Assembly: GCA_947496355.1 (NCBI GenBank)
Contig: CANMCO010000001.1
Location: 434,001-498,000, forward strand
Direction of reading: 5' to 3'
DNA length: 64,000 nt
Source: an uncultured Aquimarina sp.
GTDB lineage: Bacteria > Bacteroidota > Bacteroidia > Flavobacteriales > Flavobacteriaceae
Shown here: piece after piece, positions 1 through 8,863 of the stretch
Layout of the letters: each line of letters begins with the position of its first letter
How positions within the stretch are numbered: position 1 is the stretch's first letter
The notes under the pieces: generated by a model
Seen by the model: only the letters and a program-made list of their open reading frames with translations
Database searches by the model: none
Told to the model about the DNA's origin: nothing
Made by a program: the position numbers and the translations under genes

Positions 1-104
1 CCAAAAAGGTCCATTAAATTAATAGTATCGGGAGATGTTATTACTCCTCCTCCTATAATTTGTTTCAATTTCTTTTTTTCGATTGTTTTAAAAGTTGATT
101 TCAT
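1..104 (-). CDS. Double-glycine leader peptide gene, 5' part only
   Basis: Reading leftward from an ATG at 104, the frame stays open to the window edge (34 codons). It begins MKSTFKTIEKKKLKQIIGGG and continues VITSPDTINLMDLFG. A short Lys-rich amphipathic stretch followed by LKQIIGG is the form of the double-glycine leaders that C39-peptidase ABC exporters cleave. Such leaders occur in bacteriocin and RiPP (ribosomally made, modified peptide) precursors, including Bacteroidota ones. Cleavage after GG would leave a core starting at Gly20. The gene is cut by the edge, so core length, modification residues and neighbouring exporter or modifying genes cannot be seen. The call rests on leader pattern alone; a chance small ORF is possible. 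Confidence 0.5.
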   Translation of the reverse strand, partial: MKSTFKTIEKKKLKQIIGGGVITSPDTINLMDLF

Positions 105-298
105 AAAAAAGTATTTTTAGTATTTGTTATATATCTTGAAAGTATAAAAAACGTGGAAGTTGAAAAAATTATACATGTCCCATTTTTTTGAATTAAACAT
201 TTGGTAACAAGTTATTTATAGCTAAGAAAAATGAAGGAACAAGTTTACTCTATTATAAGATCTTTTATTCTAACTTAGAGACATAAAAAAGATTTGTT

Positions 299-694
299 AT
301 GACACTTACTATGAGTATCCCTGCATTGTTGTTTCCTGCAATATCATTGACCATGTTGGCATATAATGCGAGGTACTTGGCCATTGCTGCTTTGATAAGA
401 CAATTGCATAGTGAATATTTATCGTCGAGGTCTAAAAACACAGTGTTGCAGATCAAGAACTTAAGAAAACGGTTATGGTTAATCCAAAACATGCAAGCAA
501 TTGCGATTATGAGTTTTCTTACCAGTGTCATTACTATGTTTTTACTGTATGTGGAGCAGATGGATTGGGCAAATGTTGTCTTTGGAATTAGTTTGTTTTG
601 CCTAATGATTTCGTTGTTTTTGTCGTTTATTGAGGTTCAGATTTCAACCAAAGCATTGGCCATTAGGCTCGATAGAATCGAAGAAAATAGTTGA
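299..694 (+). CDS. DUF2721 family membrane protein
   Basis: A 131-residue integral membrane protein. The N-terminal segment IPALLFPAISLTMLAYNARY is typical of the DUF2721 family, which has no assigned biochemical role. I see a first hydrophobic segment at about residues 6-33, a basic amphipathic middle with heptad-like spacing (RQLHSEYLSSRSKNTVLQIK), then two membrane helices at about 66-86 and 92-113. The tail ends in a charged helix. The ATG at 299 is the first in frame; one at 311 would trim only four residues. It lies 45 bp upstream of a histidine kinase on the same strand, so co-transcription is possible but unproven. Confidence 0.75.
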   Translation: MTLTMSIPALLFPAISLTMLAYNARYLAIAALIRQLHSEYLSSRSKNTVLQIKNLRKRLWLIQNMQAIAIMSFLTSVITMFLLYVEQMDWANVVFGISLFCLMISLFLSFIEVQISTKALAIRLDRIEENS

Positions 695-739
695 GAAATT
701 GCTATCTTGTTAGTTTAAACAGTATCAAATTATTCTTTA

Positions 740-2191
740 ATGCTTCAGAACGAGCTTTTTAATAACGTAATAAAAGACTTCAATGCAGGTTATTGGGAGT
801 TACATACTAACCCAGATAAAGAAATTTGGTCTCAAAAGTTCTATGAACAATTAAGATTTGCTGAAGAAGAAATAGAATCTACAATAGACTATTTTCTGGA
901 GCATTTAATTCACAAGGATGATGTAGATGTATTTCGGGATAATTTTCTTAACTACCGAAAGAATAATATAAATTTTAAACAGCACATTAAGGTCCTTACT
1001 AAAGAAGGAGAATATAAATTATTTAGATGTGCGACAAATGATCAATTACCGGTAAACATAAAGTCAGAGATCAATTTGATCTTTTTTTTCGAAATAAAGC
1101 TTGAACCTGAGCAGGATATTGTAAAAGACAATTTTTATTACAAAGAAACTGCCCAGATGACAGCTACAGGAAGTTGGTACGTAGATTTCCATAAAAGAAA
1201 AAGTTATTGGGATTTTGAAACAAGACGAATTCTAGAATATCCAGACGATTACATACCTTCTTTAAAAGATTCTGCAAACTATTATTCTAAAGATTGCAGA
1301 CAGCAGGCAGCAGATCTGTTTTTTAATTGTGCTATGGCGGGCACACCATTTAATACCGAAATTAAAATGGTAACTGCCAACAAAAGGGTATTTTGGGTGA
1401 GAGCCATAGGAAAGCCTGTATATAATGAAAATAAAGAAATAATAGGAATCCGAGGTGTTTTTCAGGATATAGACGATATTAAAACCAAGGAGATTAAACT
1501 TCAGAGATCTGTAGAGATTATTGCTTCTCAGAACTCAAGGTTGTTCAATTTTGCTCATATCGTATCGCATAACCTACGATCCCATACAAGTAATTTATCA
1601 CTATTGGTTCAGTTGATTGATGGTATAGAAGATCCAAAAGAAAAGATTGAGTTAATCAAAGAAATCAAACAAATATCCTCTAGTTTAAACACAACAATAG
1701 AACATCTTAATGAGATAGTGGCGATTCATACCAATAGAGGTCAGGAAAGAAAACTAGTTAAGTTTCAAGACGCCTTAAAATTGGTTACAGGTGGTATTGG
1801 TCAAATGATTTCTGTGAGCAAAACTAAAATTGAAGCAGATTTCGAAAACTTAGAAGAGATTAATTATATACCAGCGTATTTAGAAAGTATCTTGTTAAAT
1901 TTAATTACCAATGCAATTAAATATAAGCACGATGATAGAGATCCTCTAATTCAAATCAAATCATATATTGATGGGAATAAAAAATGCATAGAAGTTACTG
2001 ATAACGGTAGGGGAATAGACATGAAACTGTTTAAGGATAAAATATTCGGGATGTATAAAACTTTTCACTACAACAAAGATGCTGTAGGTATAGGGTTATT
2101 CATGACAAAAAACCAAGTAGAGTCATTAGATGGAACAATCACTGTACAGAGTGAAGTAGATAAAGGCACAACATTTAAAATTGAATTTTAG
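740..2191 (+). CDS. PAS-domain sensor histidine kinase
   Basis: A 483-residue soluble histidine kinase. Two PAS-like domains lie at about 15-120 and 135-245, the second ending in the PAC-like stretch EIIGIRGVFQDI. The phosphoacceptor helix carries FAHIVSHNLRSH, with His277 the likely phosphorylated residue in the form common to Bacteroidota PAS kinases. The ATPase domain shows the N box (LLNLITNAIKYK), G1 box (VTDNGRGID), G2 box (GIGLFM) and a closing KGTTFKIEF. There is no signal peptide or membrane helix, so it senses a cytoplasmic cue of unknown nature. A single-domain response regulator starts 22 bp downstream and is the obvious phosphotransfer partner. Confidence 0.9.
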   Translation: MLQNELFNNVIKDFNAGYWELHTNPDKEIWSQKFYEQLRFAEEEIESTIDYFLEHLIHKDDVDVFRDNFLNYRKNNINFKQHIKVLTKEGEYKLFRCATNDQLPVNIKSEINLIFFFEIKLEPEQDIVKDNFYYKETAQMTATGSWYVDFHKRKSYWDFETRRILEYPDDYIPSLKDSANYYSKDCRQQAADLFFNCAMAGTPFNTEIKMVTANKRVFWVRAIGKPVYNENKEIIGIRGVFQDIDDIKTKEIKLQRSVEIIASQNSRLFNFAHIVSHNLRSHTSNLSLLVQLIDGIEDPKEKIELIKEIKQISSSLNTTIEHLNEIVAIHTNRGQERKLVKFQDALKLVTGGIGQMISVSKTKIEADFENLEEINYIPAYLESILLNLITNAIKYKHDDRDPLIQIKSYIDGNKKCIEVTDNGRGIDMKLFKDKIFGMYKTFHYNKDAVGIGLFMTKNQVESLDGTITVQSEVDKGTTFKIEF

Positions 2192-2213
2192 TATACAATA
2201 ACCCCACACAACG

Positions 2214-2627
2214 ATGAGTCATAAAATAGGATTAGCTTGTATTATCGATGATGATAGTATGTACGTAAATCTTGTAAAAAAGATTATAGAAGCCAAAAAT
2301 CTTTGTAAAAACTTAATGGTTTTCCAAAACGGGAAAGACGCGCTTAATTATTTTGAAGTTATTTTAAATAACTTGAATAAAAATAGCATCCCAGAGATTA
2401 TATTTCTAGACCTTAATATGCCAGTAATGGATGGATGGGAGTTCCTGGATAATTTCATAAAAATCAAAAACAAACTAGAAAAAACGATTACGCTGTATAT
2501 CGTTAGTTCATCTATTAACCCGGTCGATGTAGAAAGAGCCAAAAGTATTAACTCTGTAAAAGATTATCTCGTAAAACCGGTTACGATGGAAGATTTAGAA
2601 TCTATCTTTTTAAATCAAACGACATAA
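2214..2627 (+). CDS. Single-domain response regulator
   Basis: A 137-residue receiver (REC) domain with no output domain. The acidic pocket is D12-D13-D14, the phosphoacceptor is D66 in FLDLNMPVMDG, the switch Ser is in VSSS near 98-100, and the conserved Lys is K121 in LVKPV. Stand-alone receivers usually act by protein contact or as phosphate carriers. It lies 22 bp after the PAS kinase on the same strand, so the two form a two-component pair. The transcript ends at a strong hairpin that overlaps the stop codon and is shared with the convergent pyruvate kinase gene. Confidence 0.92.
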   Translation: MSHKIGLACIIDDDSMYVNLVKKIIEAKNLCKNLMVFQNGKDALNYFEVILNNLNKNSIPEIIFLDLNMPVMDGWEFLDNFIKIKNKLEKTITLYIVSSSINPVDVERAKSINSVKDYLVKPVTMEDLESIFLNQTT

Positions 2628-2654
2628 AAAAGCCTCAATATTTGAGGCTTTTTT
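2626..2654. terminator. Bidirectional intrinsic terminator
   Basis: A perfect 13-bp inverted repeat (AAAAAAGCCTCAA / TTGAGGCTTTTTT) with a 3-nt loop lies between the convergent response regulator and pyk genes. The A-run and T-run give a U-tract on either transcript, so it can end both. Its left arm starts in the last base pairs of the response regulator stop codon. Confidence 0.9.
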
Positions 2655-2677
2655 ATGTATGAAATTACAAGATGCGG

Positions 2678-4105
2678 TTAAACTTGAGATACACGAAGTG
2701 TGTTTACCATACCTTTGGCCGTGATTGGCATAGCCGCAAGATTGATTAACATATCTCCTTGTTCTACAAATCCACGCTCCATAGCAATCTTATTTATGTC
2801 CTCAACGGTTTCATCTGTACTCACAAATTTGTCATAAAAAAGAGCTTTAACACCCCATAGAAGACTTAGCTGAGACAGAATTCTTTTGTTACTTGTAAAA
2901 ACCAGTATGTGTGCGCCTGGTCTCCAAGCAGAGATCTGAAATGCGGTATATCCACTATTCGTTAATGTACAGATGGCTTTAGCATCAATATCATTAGCCA
3001 TATGTGCTGCATGATAACAGATAGATTTAGTTATAAATCGATTAGTTCTAATATGTGGCGGACTTTGAGGCACTGTAATTAGATCAGAGTTTTCTACACT
3101 GCTAATTATTTTAGACATCGTTTCAATAACCTGCACAGGGTATTTTCCTACCGAAGTTTCTCCAGATAACATTACGGCATCAGCTCCATCCATCACAGAA
3201 TTAGCTACGTCATTAACCTCTGCACGTGTTGGTGTAAGGCTATCAATCATGGTTTCCATCATTTGTGTAGCAATAATAACAGGTATTCTGGCTGTTTTTG
3301 CTTTTAACACGAGTTTTTTCTGGATTAGAGGTACCTCTTGTGCAGGAATTTCGACTCCCAAGTCTCCTCTGGCAACCATTAATCCATCACAGTAGGCAAC
3401 AATTTTATCAATATTTTCTACTCCTTCAGGTTTTTCGATTTTTGCAATAATTGGAATCTTATATTTACTATGTTCCTTAATTAGATCTTGTAGCTCCATC
3501 AAATCCTGTGCATGACGAACAAAAGATAAAGCAATCCAATCTACTTCCTGCTCACAGGCAAAAATGGCGTCCTTTATATCTTTTTCTGTTAGTGCTGGTA
3601 AAGATATATTTGTATTAGGTAGATTTACTCCTTTTTTGGATTTTAAAGGTCCTCCTTGTATTACTTTTGCTTTAACAGTATCCTTGTTATTTGAAGAAAC
3701 AACTTCAAAAATCAATTTACCATCATCTAATAAAATTCTTTCACCGGCTTTCACGTCCTTTGGAAAGCTCTCATAGTTCATGTATACTTTTTCTGATGTA
3801 CCTTCAAAAGGTTTTCCAGTGACAAAATTGATAATATCACCGTCATTAACGATAATATCACCTTTCATAACACCAACCCTTAATTTAGGCCCTTGTAAAT
3901 CACCAAGTATTGCGGCATTATAACCATGTTCTTCACTAAGTTGACGTATGACTTGTATGCGTTCTTTTACATCGTTATAATCTGCGTGTGAGAAATTTAC
4001 TCTAAAAACATTTACACCAGCCTCTAGCATTTGTTTCAACACTTCTTTACTGCTTGTTGCAGGTCCAAGTGTGGCAACTATTTTGGTTCTTTTACGTTTT
4101 GGCAT
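2678..4105 (-). CDS. pyk: Pyruvate kinase
   Basis: Converts phosphoenolpyruvate and ADP to pyruvate and ATP, the last step of glycolysis, in the cytoplasm. The 475-residue length is normal. The active-site signature IIAKIEKPEGVENI is present, with Lys222 catalytic. RVNFSH (35-40) and MVARGDLGVEIP supply substrate and metal ligands, and a C-terminal regulatory domain is intact. The start ATG at 4105 shares one base with the stop codon of the upstream IPExxxVDY gene (TAATG), so the two are translationally coupled. It is the last gene of the acpP-fabF-rnc-IPExxxVDY-pyk run and ends at the shared terminator. Confidence 0.97.
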   Translation of the reverse strand: MPKRKRTKIVATLGPATSSKEVLKQMLEAGVNVFRVNFSHADYNDVKERIQVIRQLSEEHGYNAAILGDLQGPKLRVGVMKGDIIVNDGDIINFVTGKPFEGTSEKVYMNYESFPKDVKAGERILLDDGKLIFEVVSSNNKDTVKAKVIQGGPLKSKKGVNLPNTNISLPALTEKDIKDAIFACEQEVDWIALSFVRHAQDLMELQDLIKEHSKYKIPIIAKIEKPEGVENIDKIVAYCDGLMVARGDLGVEIPAQEVPLIQKKLVLKAKTARIPVIIATQMMETMIDSLTPTRAEVNDVANSVMDGADAVMLSGETSVGKYPVQVIETMSKIISSVENSDLITVPQSPPHIRTNRFITKSICYHAAHMANDIDAKAICTLTNSGYTAFQISAWRPGAHILVFTSNKRILSQLSLLWGVKALFYDKFVSTDETVEDINKIAMERGFVEQGDMLINLAAMPITAKGMVNTLRVSQV

Positions 4106-4596
4106 TATTCAAATATTAAGTTGTTCTTTGATTTAAGTTCTTTGTATTCTACCGTATATGCTGTTACAACTTGCGATACGGTATGAATGTTTGTCAATAG
4201 GGATTTACTTGAAAATAGTGACGTTTCGGTTTCTACCTTTAGGAAATAATCCACATTTTTTAATTCTGGAATTAAATATTTTGTAACATAAGTGTCATCT
4301 GTTGCTGTAAATAACCCTTCGGGAACAGATATTTTCGGTTCTATTTTGGTTTTAAATTTATTTCCAAAAAGACTATATGTATTGTATTGAAAATGATCAT
4401 GATATTGATACGACGGAAAACTTGCGACAAGATCATTATATTCAAAATTAATATCATCCTTTTTTCTGAAAAGATTCAAATTCAGATTTTTATTTAATAA
4501 AAAGGCCAGACGATATGAAGCTAACGAGCAGTGAATTGCAATTAGCTCATAATCATCATCTTCTATTGTATCCAATACTAATTTCTGAATGCCCAC
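4105..4596 (-). CDS. IPExxxVDY family protein
   Basis: A 163-residue cytoplasmic protein of unknown function. The family-defining stretch is present near residue 108 as LIPELKNVDYFLKVE. There is no signal peptide, membrane helix or catalytic motif I can name. The family is typical of Flavobacteriia and is commonly placed between rnc and pyk, as here: it lies 167 bp downstream of rnc and overlaps pyk by one base. The conserved position suggests a housekeeping link to lipid or RNA metabolism or to glycolysis, but nothing in the sequence shows which. Confidence 0.88.
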   Translation of the reverse strand: MGIQKLVLDTIEDDDYELIAIHCSLASYRLAFLLNKNLNLNLFRKKDDINFEYNDLVASFPSYQYHDHFQYNTYSLFGNKFKTKIEPKISVPEGLFTATDDTYVTKYLIPELKNVDYFLKVETETSLFSSKSLLTNIHTVSQVVTAYTVEYKELKSKNNLIFE

Positions 4597-4763
4597 TTTA
4601 AATTTTTATTTCAGAATTAGTGGGAAATATACAAATAAATTCATCTAAGAACTTTAATAAAATCTAAAGATATTTCACGAAAACGATTGAGTTAGTATCT
4701 TTTAACGATACGAAATATAGTTTTGGGAGAAGGGATGGGTTTTTATCTATTTCGAAAGTAGAA

Positions 4764-5498
4764 TTAAGTATCTATTTTGGTTTGAAAAGCAAAATAAGCT
4801 CTTTTTGATGCTTTTTCTTCGGCTTTTTTCTTTGAGGTTGCTCTTGCCTTTGCAACTACTTTATCATTGATCCATAATTTTACAGCAAAGTGTTTCATTT
4901 CATCTCTTCCTGTATCTTCATAGATCTCATAGTTAAATGCTCTTTTCTCTTTTTGGCACCATTCGATTAGCAAACTCTTATAGCTAATAACTTGACCTTC
5001 AAGACTTTCTATGTCAACGTAAGGATTGATAACTGCTTCTCTTATAAATCGTTCGCAGTAATCAAACCCTCTGTCTAGATATATGGCTCCTATCAAAGCT
5101 TCAAAAAGATTTCCGTGAATATTGATTCCAAATTGAGATTTTGGGATATTGGTTCTTACAAGATCAATTAGTTTTAGATCTTTACCCAGCTCGTTAAGGT
5201 GTTTTCTACTTACTACTTTTGCTCTCATTTTGGTAAGATAGCCTTCATTACCCTGTGGTGCTTCTTTAAACAAATGCGCGGCAATAACACTACTTAGCAT
5301 GGCATCTCCAAGAAATTCTAGCCTTTCATAATTAATAGCATTTCCTTTTTTATCCTTTAAGTTTAAAGATCTATGGGTAAATGCTTTTTCATAAGGTTTT
5401 ATGTTTTTGGGTTTAAAACCAAGTATTTTTTGAATTTTGGAAAAAAAATTCCCGTTCTTTTCAGAGCGGGAATTTAATATGTTGCGAATAACATTCAT
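4764..5498 (-). CDS. rnc: Ribonuclease III
   Basis: Cleaves double-stranded RNA during rRNA and mRNA processing. The 244-residue protein has the RNase III signature YERLEFLGDAMLSS, with acidic residues E61 and D65 in the Mg2+ site. A second acidic cluster follows at NLFEALIGAIYLDRG. A C-terminal dsRNA-binding domain spans about 170-240 and ends in KKKAEEKASKRAYFAF. The start codon shares a base with the fabF stop (TAATG at 5498), so translation is coupled. The fabF-rnc pairing is common in bacteria. Confidence 0.97.
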   Translation of the reverse strand: MNVIRNILNSRSEKNGNFFSKIQKILGFKPKNIKPYEKAFTHRSLNLKDKKGNAINYERLEFLGDAMLSSVIAAHLFKEAPQGNEGYLTKMRAKVVSRKHLNELGKDLKLIDLVRTNIPKSQFGINIHGNLFEALIGAIYLDRGFDYCERFIREAVINPYVDIESLEGQVISYKSLLIEWCQKEKRAFNYEIYEDTGRDEMKHFAVKLWINDKVVAKARATSKKKAEEKASKRAYFAFQTKIDT

Positions 5499-6751
5499 TA
5501 TTCGTTCAATTTTTTAAATAACACACAAGCGTTATGACCGCCAAAACCAAAGGTATTACTCATTGCGTACGTGATATTACGCTTTTGCGCTTTGTTTAAG
5601 GTCAAATTCAATTTTGCATCTATGTTCTCATCCACAGTGGTGTGGTTGATTGTAGGAGGCACAGTACTATGTTGCATTGCAAGAATAGAAGCAATTGCTT
5701 CTATAGCTCCCGCAGCACCAAGTAAGTGTCCAGTCATAGATTTTGTTGAATTAATATTGATGTTAGGTGCATGATCACCAAAAACTTTGGTAATAGCTTT
5801 CAATTCTGCAACATCTCCCAATGGTGTGGAGGTGCCATGAGTGTTTATAGCATCTACTTGTTCTGGTGCTACACCTGCATCTCTTAAACAATTAAGCATC
5901 ACGCGCTCTACACCTATTCCATCTGGGTGCGGTGCTGTCATGTGATATGCATCACTAGACATTCCCCCACCTACAACTTCAGCATAGATTTTTGCGCCTC
6001 TTGCTTTTGCATGTTCATATTCTTCAAGAATAAGTGTTCCACCACCTTCACCCAAGACAAAACCATCTCTGGTTGCATCAAATGGCCTAGAGGCAGTTTC
6101 AGGACTTTCATTTCTTGTTGATAGCGCATGCATCGCATTAAATCCTCCCATACCAGCAATAGTTACTGCTGCTTCACTTCCTCCTGAAATGATAATATCA
6201 CAATGTCCTAAACGAATATAGTTTAGAGCATCTATCATTGCATTTGCAGAGGATGCACAGGCAGAAACTGTGGTATAATTGGGTCCCATAAAACCATTTC
6301 GAATAGAAATGTGGCCCGGAGCGATATCCGCAATCATTTTTGGAATAAAGAATGGGTTGAAACGCGGGGTTCCATCACCATTGGCATAACCAATTACTTC
6401 TTGCTGAAATGTTTCTATTCCTCCGATTCCGGCGCCCCAAATTACGCCTACTCTAAATTTGTCAACCTTCTCAAGGTCGATGGCAGCATCTTTTATAGCT
6501 TCTTCTGAAGATACTATGGCATACTGTGCAAATTTATCAAGTTTGCGTGCTTCTTTTCTATCAAAATAATCCGTAGGAGAATAATTTTTGATTTCGCAAG
6601 CAAATTTAGTCTTGAATTTTTCGGTATCAAAATAGGTAATAGGAGCGCAACCGCTTTTCCCGGTAGACAATCCCTCCCAATATTCACCAATATTGTTACC
6701 AATGGGTGTTAAGGCACCCAGTCCTGTGACTACAACTCGCTTAAGGCTCAT
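5498..6751 (-). CDS. fabF: 3-oxoacyl-[acyl-carrier-protein] synthase II
   Basis: Elongates acyl-ACP by condensation with malonyl-ACP in type II fatty acid synthesis. The 417-residue protein carries the full Cys-His-His triad of the FabF class: C165 in TVSACASSAN, H305 in NTHGTSTPLGD and H342 in TGHLLGAAGA. The C-terminal NTFGFGGHNA motif is also present. The gene lies 18 bp downstream of acpP, which encodes its carrier protein substrate, and overlaps rnc by one base. Start and length agree with the family. Confidence 0.97.
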   Translation of the reverse strand: MSLKRVVVTGLGALTPIGNNIGEYWEGLSTGKSGCAPITYFDTEKFKTKFACEIKNYSPTDYFDRKEARKLDKFAQYAIVSSEEAIKDAAIDLEKVDKFRVGVIWGAGIGGIETFQQEVIGYANGDGTPRFNPFFIPKMIADIAPGHISIRNGFMGPNYTTVSACASSANAMIDALNYIRLGHCDIIISGGSEAAVTIAGMGGFNAMHALSTRNESPETASRPFDATRDGFVLGEGGGTLILEEYEHAKARGAKIYAEVVGGGMSSDAYHMTAPHPDGIGVERVMLNCLRDAGVAPEQVDAINTHGTSTPLGDVAELKAITKVFGDHAPNININSTKSMTGHLLGAAGAIEAIASILAMQHSTVPPTINHTTVDENIDAKLNLTLNKAQKRNITYAMSNTFGFGGHNACVLFKKLNE

Positions 6752-6769
6752 ACTTTGTTGTGAAGTTTG

Positions 6770-7003
6770 TTACTTTGCGTCTTCAATATAGGATATTGCT
6801 TGACCAACTGTTGCAATGTTTTCAGCTTGATCATCTGGAATCTGAATATCGAATTCTTTTTCGAATTCCATAATCAATTCTACGGTGTCTAGCGAATCTG
6901 CTCCTAAGTCATTTGTGAAGCTAGCTTCATTTACAACTTCGTTTTCGTCTACACCTAATTTGTCAACGATTATCGCTTTTACTCTTGATGCAATGTCTGA
7001 CAT
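6770..7003 (-). CDS. acpP: Acyl carrier protein
   Basis: A 77-residue acidic four-helix carrier of growing acyl chains. The 4'-phosphopantetheine attachment site is Ser37 in [18 protein letters not shown], the classical DSL motif. It is the first gene of the acpP-fabF-rnc-IPExxxVDY-pyk group. Its leader contains TATTTTTG (minus strand, 7035-7042), which matches the Bacteroidota -7 element. The divergent purN gene lies 183 bp away. Confidence 0.98.
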   Translation of the reverse strand: MSDIASRVKAIIVDKLGVDENEVVNEASFTNDLGADSLDTVELIMEFEKEFDIQIPDDQAENIATVGQAISYIEDAK

Positions 7004-7034
7004 AATTTTTAATTTTAATTTTTAATTTAGGAGG

Positions 7035-7042
7035 CAAAAATA
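7035..7042 (-). promoter_or_regulatory. Possible -7 promoter element of acpP
   Basis: On the minus strand this reads TATTTTTG, a match to the TAnnTTTG -7 consensus of Bacteroidota promoters, 31 bp before the acpP start. I find no TTG at the usual 19-21 bp upstream, so only half of the consensus supports it. Confidence 0.35.
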
Positions 7043-7186
7043 AAAAACTTTATTTTAAAACCCCATAATCCCGCAAAAATGTATTTGTGTTTTTATCAAA
7101 TATAGGGAAGTATTGGCTTTTTTGCTGCCTAAAATCGAATAATAATTATTTTTTTTGTGCTCTCTAATTAACAACTCTATTATACT

Positions 7187-7762
7187 ATGAAGCGTATTAT
7201 AATTTTTGCTTCCGGCTCCGGTACCAATGCCGAAAATATCATCAAATACTTTCACGAGCGAAAAATTGCTGAGGTGACACATGTGTTCTCTAACAACCTG
7301 CGTGCCAAAGTTTTAAAACGCGCTCATGCCTTGAATGTAAAGGCTTTGCATTTTGACAAAGAGTCATTTTATGACAAAAATGAAGTCCTTAATATTCTAA
7401 AAGATGCCAAACCTGACATCATTATCCTTGCTGGGTTCTTATGGATGTTTCCAAAAAAAATCATTGATGCCTTTCCAAATAAGGTTATTAATATTCACCC
7501 AGCGCTTTTACCAAAGTACGGAGGAAAAGGTATGTATGGTCATCATGTGCATGAAGCCGTAGTAAGAAATAAAGAAACAGAAACCGGGATTACAATTCAT
7601 TATGTAAATGAACATTATGATGAGGGAGCTGTTATTTTTCAGGCCAAAACTGCTGTAGAGAAGGATAATTCTGCAGATGATGTTGCACATGCAATTCACC
7701 AACTAGAATATAAACATTTTCCAGTCGTTATAGAAGAACTTCTATTCCCTGAAGAAAAATAG
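7187..7762 (+). CDS. purN: Phosphoribosylglycinamide formyltransferase
   Basis: Transfers a formyl group from 10-formyltetrahydrofolate to GAR, the third step of de novo purine synthesis. The 191-residue protein has the nucleotide loop FASGSGTNAENI (7-18) and the catalytic triad N102 and H104 (NIHPALLPKYGG) with D145 (EHYDEGAVIF). Start and length are as expected for PurN. The RNase H gene follows after a single base, so the two are probably co-translated. A purF gene lies about 2 kb downstream on the same strand, with a terminator between. Confidence 0.95.
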   Translation: MKRIIIFASGSGTNAENIIKYFHERKIAEVTHVFSNNLRAKVLKRAHALNVKALHFDKESFYDKNEVLNILKDAKPDIIILAGFLWMFPKKIIDAFPNKVINIHPALLPKYGGKGMYGHHVHEAVVRNKETETGITIHYVNEHYDEGAVIFQAKTAVEKDNSADDVAHAIHQLEYKHFPVVIEELLFPEEK

Positions 7763-7763
7763 T

Positions 7764-8399
7764 ATGGCAAAAAAAGAAAAATTTTATGTGGTTTGGGAGG
7801 GACACAGACCCGGCATTTATACCAAATGGGATGATTGCAAAGCGGCAGTAAAAGGGTATGCAAGTGCAAAATACAAGTCTTTTGACTCTTTTGATGTTGC
7901 AAAAAAGGCGTATAACGGTAATTATGAAGATTATAAAGGAAAAAGCAAGTCTAAGAAAACCCTTACTGCAGCACAGTTATCTAAAATAGGAGAGCCTAAT
8001 TTATATTCAATTGCTGTAGATGCTGCATCAAGTGGTAATCCTGGTAAAATGGAATATCGAGGAGTTGATACCCAGACCGAGAAACAGTTGTTTCATCAAG
8101 GACCCTTCCCGCAGGGAACAAACAATATAGGAGAATTTTTAGCGCTGGTTCATGGCTTGGCATATTTAAAAAAGAAAAATAGCGACCGCATTATTTATTC
8201 AGATTCTAAAATTGCTATAGGATGGGTAAAACAGAAAACCTGTAGGACTAAACTGAAAAGAAATGCCAAAAATGCCGAAATGTTTGACCTGGTTGATCGC
8301 GGGATAAAGTGGCTTAAAGAAAACACATACACTACCAAAATAGTAAAATGGGAAACCAAAGCATGGGGAGAAATTCCTGCAGATTTTGGACGGAAATAG
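7764..8399 (+). CDS. rnhA: Ribonuclease H with viroplasmin-type RNA-binding domain
   Basis: Degrades the RNA strand of RNA-DNA hybrids. Residues 3-48 form the small viroplasmin/caulimovirus VI-like domain (FYVVWEGHRPGIYTKWDDC), which binds hybrid duplex in RNase H1 enzymes. A Lys-rich linker follows, then the RNase H fold from about residue 78. The catalytic acids are visible: D86 (AVDAASSGNPG), E124 (NIGEFLAL), D147 (YSDSKIAIGW) and D208 (PADFGRK). Total length is 211 residues. It starts one base after the purN stop codon. Confidence 0.93.
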   Translation: MAKKEKFYVVWEGHRPGIYTKWDDCKAAVKGYASAKYKSFDSFDVAKKAYNGNYEDYKGKSKSKKTLTAAQLSKIGEPNLYSIAVDAASSGNPGKMEYRGVDTQTEKQLFHQGPFPQGTNNIGEFLALVHGLAYLKKKNSDRIIYSDSKIAIGWVKQKTCRTKLKRNAKNAEMFDLVDRGIKWLKENTYTTKIVKWETKAWGEIPADFGRK

Positions 8400-8430
8400 T
8401 TTTGGTACACTAGAAGATTATTTACTAAAT

Positions 8431-8754
8431 ATGGAAATAACTATTCTTTCAATTATCATAAGTGTCTTAATACTATTCATCCCTGTTTTTTGTGTGTATC
8501 GACCTTCTAAAGAAATTAATGGTTTGTATGGATACAGAACACCTAGATCAATGGAAAACAAGAAAAATTGGGATGCGGCTCAACGCTATTGGCCAAAAGT
8601 CTTACTGAAATATAGTATTTTCACAGTTATAAGTCAATGGACATTATATTTTTTTATCGGGTTGATTCCTGCATTATTAGCGATGGGTATTTGGTTGATT
8701 GTATTGTTTATAACAATTTTGTTAACAGAGATACATTTAAAGAATCAAAACTAA
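8431..8754 (+). CDS. SdpI family membrane protein
   Basis: A 107-residue membrane protein with the SdpI-family core NGLYGYRTPRSM between a first helix (about 3-25) and two later helices (about 60-80 and 82-100). In Bacillus, SdpI gives immunity to the SdpC toxin; most homologues outside it have no known role, and nothing here shows a toxin partner. I chose the ATG at 8431. The frame is open from a TTG at 8386, but that start would overlap the RNase H gene and add a non-hydrophobic extension. Confidence 0.8.
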   Translation: MEITILSIIISVLILFIPVFCVYRPSKEINGLYGYRTPRSMENKKNWDAAQRYWPKVLLKYSIFTVISQWTLYFFIGLIPALLAMGIWLIVLFITILLTEIHLKNQN

Positions 8755-8832
8755 ATTCTTGAGAAAAATCACTTCAGATTTTACGATAAAATAACCTTTA
8801 TAATAATCCGCTCACTACTTAAAAGTAAAACG

Positions 8833-8840
8833 TATATTTG
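8833..8840 (+). promoter_or_regulatory. Possible -7 promoter element of the PfkB kinase gene
   Basis: TATATTTG matches the TAnnTTTG consensus 23 bp before the ATG at 8864. No clear TTG lies 19-21 bp upstream, so support is partial. Confidence 0.4.
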
Positions 8841-8863
8841 CAAAAAAATTATTACGCTATTTT

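Noticed and set aside
8386..8430. TTG start at 8386 for the SdpI-family gene
   Set aside because: It would overlap the RNase H gene and add 15 non-hydrophobic residues before a membrane helix that starts cleanly at the ATG at 8431.
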